64,000 nucleotides of DNA. Origin: Gemmatimonadota bacterium (GTDB lineage Bacteria > Gemmatimonadota > Gemmatimonadetes > Gemmatimonadales > Gemmatimonadaceae). The notes beneath the pieces were generated by a model. It saw only the letters and a program-made list of their open reading frames with translations, was not told the DNA's origin and ran no database searches. The position numbers and the translations under genes were made by a program. The stretch covers positions 1 through 64,000 of the forward strand of contig JAQBPX010000023.1 of NCBI GenBank assembly GCA_028287305.1, written 5' to 3'. This document shows, piece after piece, positions 54,409-61,728 of this stretch (positions are counted from its first letter, which is position 1; each line of letters starts with the position of its first letter).

Positions 54409-55529
54409 TGCAGTACAGAACCTTCCCCGGCACCGAGATTCGCGCCAGCGAGGTCGGCTTCGGCACCTGGACGGTCTCCACCGGCTGGTGGGGCGAGCAC
54501 TCCGACGAGAGCGCGATCGCGCTGATGCGTCGCGCGCTCGACCAGCATGGCGTGAACTTCTTCGACGCGGCCGACGCATATGGCAACGGCCGCTCCGAGC
54601 GGCAGCTGGCCGAGGCGTTTCGTGGTCGCCGCAGCGAGGTCGTGATCGGCACGAAGGTCGGCTACGACATCTACGACGAGGTGGCGCAGCAGGAGCGCCG
54701 CGGCCAGCGCGAGTTGCCGATGCGCACCGATCCCGCCTTCATCCGCATGGCGGTCGACAAGTGCCTCGAGCGCCTCGAGACCGACTACATCGACGTGCTG
54801 CAGCTCCACAACGCGAAGATGGAGCACGTGCTCGATCCCGCGCTCTGGAACGTGATGCGCGAGCTGAAGAAGGAAGGGAAGATCCGCGCGTGGGGCGCCG
54901 CCTTCGGGCCGGCCATCGGCTGGCTGTATGAGTCGGTCGAGCTGATGAAGCGCGAGCCGGACATCAACACCATCCAGATGATCTGGAACGTGATCGAGCA
55001 ACATCCGGGGAGCGCGATGATCGAGGCCGCGAAGCGCCATGCGCCAGGCTGCTGCTTCAACGTGCGCGTGACGCACGCGTCGGGAATGCTCGAGGGGAAG
55101 TACACGAGCGACACGACCTTCCCGGAGAATGACCACCGCCGCCACCGCCCCAGGGCGTGGCTGGTGAACGGCCTCCAGAAGGTCGAGGCGCTGCAGTTCA
55201 TGACCGAGCGCATGACGCTCGGCCAGGCGGCGCTCAAGTGGCTGCTGGCCGAGAAGGCCGTGGTGACGGCGCTGCCGAACATTTACGACGCCGAGCAGCT
55301 GGACGAGTTCGCGGCGGCGAGCGACTTCGAGGCGCTGCCGCAGCCGATGCTCGACCGGATCCAGGACCTGGACGCGAAGAACTTCGGCGTCGAGGAAGAC
55401 CTCATGAACTACAAGGGCGCGATGACGCGACAGAACGAGGAGACGGACGCGGACCTCCAGTACCCGCGCAATCCCAGCCAGCAGCCGCCCTCGCCGCGGC
55501 AGCTGCGCATCGTGGCGGGCACCAGGTGA
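54408..55529 (+). CDS. Aldo/keto reductase
   Basis: A 373-residue (beta/alpha)8 NAD(P)H-dependent reductase. Catalytic tetrad segments are FFDAADAYGNG (Asp, Tyr), GTKVGYD (Lys) and LQLHNAKME (His). The C-terminal portion holds the cofactor-binding loops around ALKWLLAEKAVVTALPN. It resembles AKR11/YajO-like members. Substrate unknown. It is coupled to hemB by TGATG and to ppa by GTGA, so it is co-translated with two biosynthetic genes it has no evident relation to. Confidence 0.92.
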   Translation: MQYRTFPGTEIRASEVGFGTWTVSTGWWGEHSDESAIALMRRALDQHGVNFFDAADAYGNGRSERQLAEAFRGRRSEVVIGTKVGYDIYDEVAQQERRGQRELPMRTDPAFIRMAVDKCLERLETDYIDVLQLHNAKMEHVLDPALWNVMRELKKEGKIRAWGAAFGPAIGWLYESVELMKREPDINTIQMIWNVIEQHPGSAMIEAAKRHAPGCCFNVRVTHASGMLEGKYTSDTTFPENDHRRHRPRAWLVNGLQKVEALQFMTERMTLGQAALKWLLAEKAVVTALPNIYDAEQLDEFAAASDFEALPQPMLDRIQDLDAKNFGVEEDLMNYKGAMTRQNEETDADLQYPRNPSQQPPSPRQLRIVAGTR

Positions 55530-56068
55530 TCAACCTCTGGCACGACCTGCCCGTGGGCGGGCACCCGCCGGAGATCGTCACGGCGGTGATCGAGATCCCG
55601 ACCGGCAGCCGCAACAAGTACGAGCTGGACAAGGCGACGGGGCTGCTCAAGCTGGACCGCGTGCTCTATTCGGCCGTGCACTATCCCGGCGACTACGGGT
55701 TCATCCCGCGCACGCTGCACGAGGACAACGATCCGCTGGACGTGCTGGTGCTGCTGAAGCAGGAGACCTTTCCGGGGTGCACGATCGACGTGCGCCCGAT
55801 CGGCGTCCTGCGGATGCTCGACAAGGGCGAGCCGGACGACAAGATCCTGGCGGTACCGGTGCATGACCCGTACAGCCACGAGTTCTTCGACATCGCGGAC
55901 ATCCCGCAGCACATGCTGAAGGAGGTCGAGCACTTCTTCCACTCGTACAAGGACCTCGAGGGGAAGCGGGTGCAGATCACGGGGTGGGGGAAGTCGGAAG
56001 ATGCGATGCAGGTGATTCGCGACTCGATGGCGCGGTACGACGCGACCTATGTCGCGGCGGGGCCGTGA
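55526..56068 (+). CDS. ppa: Inorganic pyrophosphatase, family I
   Basis: A 180-residue soluble enzyme that hydrolyses pyrophosphate with Mg2+. Active-site blocks are EIPTGSRNKYELDK, YPGDYGFIP, NDPLDVLVLLKQ and DKILAVPVHDP. Length is normal (about 175-180). GTG 55526 overlaps the aldo/keto reductase stop. A strong rho-independent terminator follows beyond the AGTACT array. Confidence 0.96.
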   Translation: MINLWHDLPVGGHPPEIVTAVIEIPTGSRNKYELDKATGLLKLDRVLYSAVHYPGDYGFIPRTLHEDNDPLDVLVLLKQETFPGCTIDVRPIGVLRMLDKGEPDDKILAVPVHDPYSHEFFDIADIPQHMLKEVEHFFHSYKDLEGKRVQITGWGKSEDAMQVIRDSMARYDATYVAAGP

Positions 56069-56074
56069 ACGGAG

Positions 56075-56171
56075 AGTACTAGAAACCAAGTACTCAGTAC
56101 TGAGTACTAAGTACTGAGTACTGAGTACTGAGTACTAAGTACTGAGTACTAAGTACTGAGTACCAGGTACT
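56075..56171. repeat. AGTACTGAGTACT tandem array after ppa
   Basis: About 12 units of AGTACT separated by G, A or C, with variations. Same unit as 53331-53385. It fills the gap between ppa and its terminator. Confidence 0.85.
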
Positions 56172-56203
56172 GGGCCCGACACGGTAAACGTGGCAATAAA
56201 GAA

Positions 56204-56236
56204 GCTCATCTCTCCCTCGAGATGAGCCTTTTTTTT
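56204..56236 (+). terminator. Rho-independent terminator after ppa
   Basis: GCTCATCTC (56204-56212), 6-nt loop, GAGATGAGC (56219-56227), then C and eight T residues (56229-56236). It ends the hemB-AKR-ppa transcript, including the array. Confidence 0.95.
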
Positions 56237-56296
56237 GTGGCTCACGTGGCCAGTGTCGTCGCGCCACCGGCGCGACCCGTGAAACCCGTGGCTCAA
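56237..56296. repeat. Hairpin repeat family, right-half copy C
   Basis: GTGAAACCCGTGGCTCAA (56279-56296) matches the right arm of copies A and B; the left arm here is degenerate (GTGGCTCACGTGGCC, 56237). GCGCCACCGGCGCGAC lies between. The rest of 56297-56390 holds no gene. Confidence 0.6.
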
Positions 56297-56390
56297 GGCA
56301 GTTGGCTGTTTGGTAGTTCCAGTGTGCCGGCGCTATTGACAAAGGGGCCTCTACAAACCACTTTGCGAAACAAAGCAAAACGAGGCCCGC

Positions 56391-56810
56391 ATGTCCCAGC
56401 TCGTCGAATACCTCTACCCGGTCCCCGACTTCCGCCGCACCCCCGGCACCCTCCTTCGCTGGTGGGAACGGCGGCGCCTCATGTACAACCTCGTCGTCGG
56501 CGGCGTCGGCATCGTCACGCTCGTCGCCTTCGAGCTCGCCTCACTCGCCTTCGGCCACGGCCTCGACGCCGACGTCCTCATGCCGGTGGTCGCCTACGGC
56601 GTGATCGCCAACCTCTGCTACACCTGGGGATGGCTCCTCGAGGTCGGTGCCCAAAAACTCTGGGGACGCGACTGCCCGTGGATCGGGCCCGCCCTCTGGC
56701 GCCAGGGACTCGCCTTCTCCGTGGGCCTCACGCTCCTCCCCCTGCTTGCCGTCTCGGTCGCCGCGGTGGCCTCCGTGAGCATCTCCATCTTCCACTGGCT
56801 CACCCGATGA
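56391..56810 (+). CDS. Small four-TM membrane protein, unknown
   Basis: A 139-residue inner-membrane protein with four predicted helices (LMYNLVVGGVGIVTLVAFEL, VLMPVVAYGVIANLCYTWGW, GLAFSVGLTLLPLLAVSVAA). The charged N-terminus contains RRTPGTLLRWWERRR. TTGACA at 56336-56341 is a possible -35 hexamer, without a clear -10. Its stop overlaps the next ATG (ATGA). No family recognised. Confidence 0.75.
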   Translation: MSQLVEYLYPVPDFRRTPGTLLRWWERRRLMYNLVVGGVGIVTLVAFELASLAFGHGLDADVLMPVVAYGVIANLCYTWGWLLEVGAQKLWGRDCPWIGPALWRQGLAFSVGLTLLPLLAVSVAAVASVSISIFHWLTR

Positions 56811-57199
56811 CCCCTCGCGCCAACCCAGCCCTCGTGATCGCCGCCGCCATCGTGGGAGGCGCCGCCATCGCGGTCATCGATGCCCGCGCCGAGGAAGTGC
56901 AGTGGGCCGTGGGCCTGCTCCTGGTCCTCACCGCGGCATGCTCGGCGCTCGCGCCCAGGCAGTGGTGGATGATCGCCCTCTTCGCCGGTGCCTGCGTCCC
57001 CATCGCCGGCGTGGTGGAGAAGATCCTCGGCATCCCCACGCTCTATCCCGTGAACCCGCCCTGGGCGACGCTGCTCGCGTTCATCCCGGCAACCATCGGC
57101 GCGCTGATCGGCGGCGCGATCGGGGGACGATTCAGCGCAGCGCCTTCGGGATCCACTTCGACATCCCCTTCGGCGGGCGCACCGACACCTCGGCCATGA
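56807..57199 (+). CDS. Small membrane protein, unknown
   Basis: A 130-residue protein with three to four TM helices (LVIAAAIVGGAAIAVIDARA, VGLLLVLTAACSALAP, MIALFAGACVPIAGVVEKIL, LAFIPATIGALIGGAIGG) and a Ser/Pro/Thr-rich tail. It is coupled to the preceding gene. The last 68 bp overlap the convergent DUF1707 gene in antisense, which may explain the low-complexity tail. Confidence 0.7.
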   Translation: MTPRANPALVIAAAIVGGAAIAVIDARAEEVQWAVGLLLVLTAACSALAPRQWWMIALFAGACVPIAGVVEKILGIPTLYPVNPPWATLLAFIPATIGALIGGAIGGRFSAAPSGSTSTSPSAGAPTPRP

Positions 57200-57743
57200 C
57201 CGCCGAGCCGCTCAGGTGAATCACCGGCGCACTGCGAAGGTCCTCATCCTGCCAGTAGGGGGTCTCGCTCACGGTGGCCATGAAGGCGGAGACGGCGTTC
57301 ACCACATGGAGGCCGGGCGGCACGATGATCCGCACGGAGGCCATCACCGCCGTCAGGTGAATCTCCGTCACGCCCGATCCTATCAGCGCTTCCGTGAAGT
57401 CGAGCGTCGTCTCGCTCATGATCGCCAGGAGCTCGATGCGCCGCGCCGGCACCCACGGTCCGCGGCGCTTCGTGTCGCCCATGACGTTCACCAGGCGATC
57501 GAGGTCCTGCACCACCGGGCCCGACAGCATGCCGCCTACCCTCACGGGTTGCGCAGACCGCTCCAGGTCCGCGACCAGCGAGTGGAGCTCGCCCTCGTCG
57601 CGTGCCTGGTAGGCGCGCTCGATTCGCGCCTCCAGGTCATCCACGGTCAGCGCGTCCTGCGCGAAGTGGAACGACAGCCGCTCGATCACCTGCTGTCGCA
57701 GGGCGTCGAGTGCCACCGGCGGCGAGCCCGCGCCCTCGCTCAC
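57132..57743 (-). CDS. DUF1707 / LiaF-like protein
   Basis: A 203-residue soluble protein. The N-terminal domain (RQQVIERLSFHFAQDALTVDDLEARIERAY) is DUF1707, a membrane-associated SHOCT-like helix pair. The C-terminal beta-solenoid (RRIELLAIMSETTLDFTEA, GVTEIHLTAVMASVRIIVPPG) matches the LiaF-type cell-wall-active-antibiotic-response C-terminal domain, often envelope-stress related. It starts 4 bp after the aquaporin stop and overlaps the convergent small membrane gene at its end. Confidence 0.85.
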   Translation of the reverse strand: MSEGAGSPPVALDALRQQVIERLSFHFAQDALTVDDLEARIERAYQARDEGELHSLVADLERSAQPVRVGGMLSGPVVQDLDRLVNVMGDTKRRGPWVPARRIELLAIMSETTLDFTEALIGSGVTEIHLTAVMASVRIIVPPGLHVVNAVSAFMATVSETPYWQDEDLRSAPVIHLSGSAVMAEVSVRPPKGMSKWIPKALR

Positions 57744-57747
57744 TCGG

Positions 57748-58458
57748 TCAGGCCTGCGGACGCACCGCGCCGTGATCCACCGGTTCCACCGCGTGGCGCA
57801 GGAAGAGGCGATCGTACAGCTGCGCCGCCACCAGCGCGCCGATGATCGGCCCGATCCAGTAGACCGCCTGCCCCTCGAAGATCCCGCTCGCCACCGCCGG
57901 CCCGAACGAGCGCGCGGGGTTCATGGACCCACCCGTGAGTGGCCCGATCGCGAGGATGTCCGCGGCGACCGTGAGGCCGATCGCGAGGCCGCCGACCTTC
58001 GGCGCCTGCGGATCCACCGCCGTCCCGAAGATCACGAACACCAGGAAGAAGGTCGCGATAGCCTCGAGCACCACCGCCTGCGCGAAGGTGATGTCGAGCG
58101 ACACCGACTGCCCGCCCAGCCGCGTGGCCATCGCCGCGCCGGCCGGGAACAGCGACTTGAGCGCGTAGGCGGCGATGATCGCCGCAAAGATCTGCGCGAT
58201 GATGTAGACGCCCGCCATCATCGGCTCGATGCGCCGCACGGAGAGGAATCCGAGCGTGACCGCGGGATTGAAGTGCCCCGAGATGCGCATCGTCGCCGTG
58301 ACGAGCAGCGCCAGGATCAACCCGTGCGCCAGCGCGACGTTCAGCAGCCCGCTGGGCGAATGGGTGATCTCCGCCGTGATGATCGCCGCGCCGCCGATGA
58401 ACACCAGCGCGAAGGTGCCGACGAACTCGGCGACGAAGTGGCGTACGGAATCTTTCAT
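57748..58458 (-). CDS. Aquaporin / MIP-family channel
   Basis: A 236-residue six-TM channel with both NPA half-helices, HFNPAVTL and GSMNPARSFGP. The Arg after the second NPA is the selectivity-filter Arg. Family members pass water or small neutral solutes such as glycerol; the rest of the filter (His or Gly) would separate AqpZ from GlpF. ATG 58458 has GAGG upstream. Shares the transcript with the DUF1707 gene. Confidence 0.92.
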   Translation of the reverse strand: MKDSVRHFVAEFVGTFALVFIGGAAIITAEITHSPSGLLNVALAHGLILALLVTATMRISGHFNPAVTLGFLSVRRIEPMMAGVYIIAQIFAAIIAAYALKSLFPAGAAMATRLGGQSVSLDITFAQAVVLEAIATFFLVFVIFGTAVDPQAPKVGGLAIGLTVAADILAIGPLTGGSMNPARSFGPAVASGIFEGQAVYWIGPIIGALVAAQLYDRLFLRHAVEPVDHGAVRPQA

Positions 58459-58526
58459 GTAGTTGCGCCTCGAGGGTGGGAACTCGCGTGAGAGTATAAC
58501 CCGCCTCGAGGGACTGCACCACTCAA

Positions 58527-59765
58527 TCAGGCACGCCTGAGCACCACCGCCGCATTGATGCCGCCAAAGCCGAACGAGTTCGACAGCACATGCTCCACAT
58601 GCGCCTCGCGCCCAGTCCCCGGGATGTAATCCAGGTCGCATCCCTCGCCCGGATCCTCCAGGTTGAGCGTGGGCGGCAGCCAGTTCTCCTGCAGCGCCAG
58701 CGCGCTGATCGCGATCTCGAACGCGCCGCTCGCGCCCAGCGCATGGCCGTAATACGCCTTCGTGCTGCTCACCTGCAGCGCGCTCGCGTGATCCCCGAAC
58801 AGCTGCCGGATTGCCAGCGTCTCGGTAGGATCGTTCAGCGGCGTCGAGCTGCCGTGCGCGTTCACGTAGCCGATCTCGCCGGCGTCCACGTGCGCGTCCT
58901 CGAGCGCCGCGCGCATCGACCGCGCCGCCTGCGTGCCATCGGGACGCGGCGCCGTCATGTGGTGCGCGTCGTTCGAGTTGCCGTAGCCCAGCATCTCCGC
59001 ATAGATGTGCGCGCCGCGCGACACCGCGCGCTCCCACTCCTCCAGCACGATCACCGCGCCGCCCTCGCCCATCACGAAGCCGTCGCGCGCCCGGTCGAAC
59101 GGCCGGCTCGCGTGCTCCGGATCGCCGTTGCGCGTGCTCATCGCGCGAATCACCGCGAATGCGCCGAAGCACAATGGCGCGAGCGGCGCCTCGCTGGCGC
59201 CCGACAGCATGACGTCGGCGTATCCGTCGCGAATCGCGCGAAAGCCCTCGCCCACCGCCATGGTGCCGCTCGCGCAACTCATCGCATTGGTGCTGTTGGG
59301 GCCACTCACCCCCATCTCGATCGCCACGTTGCAGCTGGCCGCGCCGCCGAACACGGTGAGCGCGAGCATCGGGTCCACGGCCTTCAACCCGCCCACCAGG
59401 TAGTTGCCCACCTGCTCCTCGGCGTAACCGATGCCGCCGAGCGCGGAGCCCATGGTGCAGCCGATCCGCTCGCGATTCTCCCTCGACAGGTCGATGCCTG
59501 CGTCCTCGATCGCGAGCTTCGCGCTCACCACCGCGAAATGTCCGAATCGGTCGAGCCGCTTCGCGCGCTTCGCCTCCAGGTGGTCGCCCGGCACGAAGTC
59601 ATGCACCTCGGCCGCCAGGTGGCTGCGAAATGGCGATGGATCGAAGCGCGTCGCCACGCGCGCACTCGACTTCTCCGCCCGGATCCCCGCCCACAACCCC
59701 TCACGCCCTATGCCGATTGGCGTGACCACCCCGATCCCCGTAATTGCCACCCTGCGACGTGCCAT
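58527..59765 (-). CDS. Beta-ketoacyl-ACP synthase II-like (FabF-like)
   Basis: A 412-residue condensing enzyme of the FabF family. The catalytic triad is visible: Cys in AMSCASGTMAVGE, His in NAHGSSTPLNDPTE and His in AYYGHALGASGAF, plus Lys in SSTKAYYGH. N-terminal MARRRVAITGIGVVTPIG is typical. FabF elongates acyl-ACP in fatty acid synthesis, but no acpP, fabG or fabD is adjacent; instead an SRPBCC protein and a methyltransferase lie upstream, so a role in a small polyketide or special-lipid pathway is possible. Called FabF-like for that reason. Confidence 0.9.
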   Translation of the reverse strand: MARRRVAITGIGVVTPIGIGREGLWAGIRAEKSSARVATRFDPSPFRSHLAAEVHDFVPGDHLEAKRAKRLDRFGHFAVVSAKLAIEDAGIDLSRENRERIGCTMGSALGGIGYAEEQVGNYLVGGLKAVDPMLALTVFGGAASCNVAIEMGVSGPNSTNAMSCASGTMAVGEGFRAIRDGYADVMLSGASEAPLAPLCFGAFAVIRAMSTRNGDPEHASRPFDRARDGFVMGEGGAVIVLEEWERAVSRGAHIYAEMLGYGNSNDAHHMTAPRPDGTQAARSMRAALEDAHVDAGEIGYVNAHGSSTPLNDPTETLAIRQLFGDHASALQVSSTKAYYGHALGASGAFEIAISALALQENWLPPTLNLEDPGEGCDLDYIPGTGREAHVEHVLSNSFGFGGINAAVVLRRA

Positions 59766-59772
59766 GATGCTC

Positions 59773-60309
59773 CTATTGAGACTCCGCCACCCTCGCCAAC
59801 CCCGCCAGCGTGCGGCTCGCGATGCCGTGCACGAACACCGGCCCGATCACCGCGGTCGCCGCGAATGGCCCGATCAGCGGGACGCGCGGTCCGTCCCACA
59901 CGTGCACGATGCGAACCGAAGTCCCCGCGACGGTGGGAGAAAACTCCCACACCACGTCCATCCCCTTCGTCACGCCGCCGATGTGCCGGAAGCGAATCTC
60001 CGGCGACGCATCCTTCGGGTGCCGCACTTCCATCTCCGAGAGCCACCACGTGGGCCAGTCAACCGCGCCGAACGGGCGGTTGGCTGCCATCTCCACGATC
60101 CCGCCGCCATCCGGGGCGCGCTCGCGATAGAGCACGAACCGATAGTGCGGCAGGTGCGTGGGCCACTGTTCTACCAGCCGTGCCAGCTCGAAGATCCGTT
60201 CGAGTGGTGCGCGCACGAGCTGCTCGTCCACCGTGGTCATGCGCCGGTTGCCGGGCATGGGACCCAGTGCGTACGGCGCGCTGCGCGTCGGAATCTGCGA
60301 CACCCTCAT
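59773..60309 (-). CDS. SRPBCC/START-like protein (polyketide cyclase-like)
   Basis: A 178-residue protein of the SRPBCC ligand-binding fold: TTVDEQLVRAPLERIFELARLVEQWP at the N-terminus, then DWPTWWLSEMEVRHP, ISFRHIGGVTKG-like and MDVVWEFSPTVAGTSVRIVH strands. This fold includes aromatase/cyclase and START-like proteins. Seven bases before fabF, so in the same transcript. AGGAGGAG precedes ATG 60309, which overlaps the methyltransferase stop (ATGA). A cyclase role is inferred from the neighbours. Confidence 0.85.
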   Translation of the reverse strand: MRVSQIPTRSAPYALGPMPGNRRMTTVDEQLVRAPLERIFELARLVEQWPTHLPHYRFVLYRERAPDGGGIVEMAANRPFGAVDWPTWWLSEMEVRHPKDASPEIRFRHIGGVTKGMDVVWEFSPTVAGTSVRIVHVWDGPRVPLIGPFAATAVIGPVFVHGIASRTLAGLARVAESQ

Positions 60310-61022
60310 CTCGGCTCCTCCTCCTGCTCCGGCGGTGACCAGCTCGCCGTCACGCGCCATCCCAGTCGAGTCGCTACGCGCGGCGTCGCGCCCGTCGCGC
60401 GCTGCACCAGTGCGCCCAGCTCGCCGGGCGTGAATCCGCGCAGGATCGACGTGATTCCATCGTGGCGCGTGACGCGGTGAAACGCCAGCAGGAATGTCGC
60501 TGGCCAGAAGCCCGCGACCGCCACCCAGCTGCGCCTGAGGTCGCTGACGATCGCCCGCACCCGCGCCACCCGGTGCATCTCCGCCAGCAGCTGCCCGAGC
60601 TCCGGCTCCTCGAAGTGATGGAGCACCTGCGAGCACGTCACCACGTCCACGCTCCCGCTCGCAAAGGGCAGGCGCAGCGCATCACCGCGCACGCTCTCCG
60701 CCATTCGTGAACGCCCGGCGCGCAGCAGCGGTTCCGATCCATCCAGCCCGATCACGCGCAGCTGCACGCCGCGCCCCGCAGCCAGCTGCGCCGCACGCTC
60801 AGGAATGTCGCCGAGCCCGGTGCCGATGTCGAGCATGGTCGCCGAGGGCCCGAGCTGCGGGAGCACGCGCTCCAGCTCCACCATCACCGCGCGCGCGCCG
60901 CCGAACACGGTGTTGGACCGCATGACGTCGCGCATCGAGGCGAGTCGAACGTCATCCGGTACCGACGCGTCATCCAGGTGCTCGAATCCGCGACGTCGCG
61001 CGGGCACCATCCATGACCTCAT
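60306..61022 (-). CDS. SAM-dependent class I methyltransferase
   Basis: A 238-residue enzyme. SAM-binding motif I is MLDIGTGLGDIPERAAQ, with the acidic residue in LDGSEPLLR, motif II DALRLPFASGSVDVVTCSQVLHH. It resembles UbiE/polyketide O- or C-methyltransferases of small aromatic-lipid pathways. The start MRSWMVP at 61022 is the only in-frame ATG. Part of the fabF-centred set. Confidence 0.92.
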   Translation of the reverse strand: MRSWMVPARRRGFEHLDDASVPDDVRLASMRDVMRSNTVFGGARAVMVELERVLPQLGPSATMLDIGTGLGDIPERAAQLAAGRGVQLRVIGLDGSEPLLRAGRSRMAESVRGDALRLPFASGSVDVVTCSQVLHHFEEPELGQLLAEMHRVARVRAIVSDLRRSWVAVAGFWPATFLLAFHRVTRHDGITSILRGFTPGELGALVQRATGATPRVATRLGWRVTASWSPPEQEEEPR

Positions 61023-61043
61023 GCGAGGCGAACGCAGCGCATG

Positions 61044-61523
61044 CTAGCGCTCGAGCTGCGCGTAGCCGCCGCGATAGTACAGCAGCGGCTTGCCCTCGTT
61101 CGGGCGCGCGCGCTCCACCTCGGCCACGATCAGCGTGTGGTCGCCCGTCTCCTGCCGGCTTACCACGCGACACTCCAGGTGCGCGAGCGCGTCCAGCAGC
61201 AGCGCGACGCCACTCTCCGCGCGCGCAAAGCCGATCCCCTCGAAGCGGTCGCTGTCCTGCTCCGCGAAGCGGCGCGACAGCGCCTCCTGCGCACTGTCCA
61301 GGATGTTGATGCCGATCCGCTCCGCAGTCATGAGCACGCCGTGCATCGAGGCGTCGTGCCCGATGCAGGTCATCACGAGCGGGGGCGCCAGGCTCACCGA
61401 CGAGAACGCGCTCACGGTCATCCCGTGGTCGCGTCCCTCCTCGTCGCGCGCGGTGACCACCGTGACGCCAGTGGCGAAGCGGCCCAGCACACTTCGGAAG
61501 ATGGACTCATCCACTGCACTCAT
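61044..61523 (-). CDS. Flavin reductase-like FMN-binding protein
   Basis: A 159-residue protein of the flavin-reductase-like split-barrel family: RFATGVTVVTARDEEGRDHGMTVSAFSSVSLAPPLV and GHTLIVAEVE-type segments. It supplies reduced FMN or FAD to a partner monooxygenase or acts on its own. No monooxygenase is visible, but the FAD oxidoreductase at 61729 is close. Separated from the methyltransferase by 21 bp on the same strand. Confidence 0.92.
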   Translation of the reverse strand: MSAVDESIFRSVLGRFATGVTVVTARDEEGRDHGMTVSAFSSVSLAPPLVMTCIGHDASMHGVLMTAERIGINILDSAQEALSRRFAEQDSDRFEGIGFARAESGVALLLDALAHLECRVVSRQETGDHTLIVAEVERARPNEGKPLLYYRGGYAQLER

Positions 61524-61549
61524 GAACTACGCGGGCCTCTGTAACAGAG

Positions 61550-61723
61550 TGGCTTCTGGCTTCAGGCGCGGGCTGCGGTCGTCGGGCTGCGGTAATGACG
61601 GCTACTGGCTTCAGTAACTGATGGCGTCTGGCACTTCCCGAAGCCGCTCTTACCGAAGCCTTGGCCCGACGCCGCTCTTACAGTAGCCCGACGACAGTGG
61701 CCCCAGCCAGAAGCCCGAAGCCA
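61550..61723. repeat. Inverted repeat with 39-nt arms and GAAGCC iterations
   Basis: 61550-61588 and the reverse complement of 61685-61723 agree at 32 of 39 positions; both contain GTCGTCGGGCT. Further GAAGCC/GGCTTC units are spread between and after them. It separates the GGR-like gene from the flavin reductase gene on the same strand and ends 5 bp before the GGR stop. Either a terminator for the upstream gene or a mobile repeat. Confidence 0.65.
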
Positions 61724-61728
61724 CGCAG

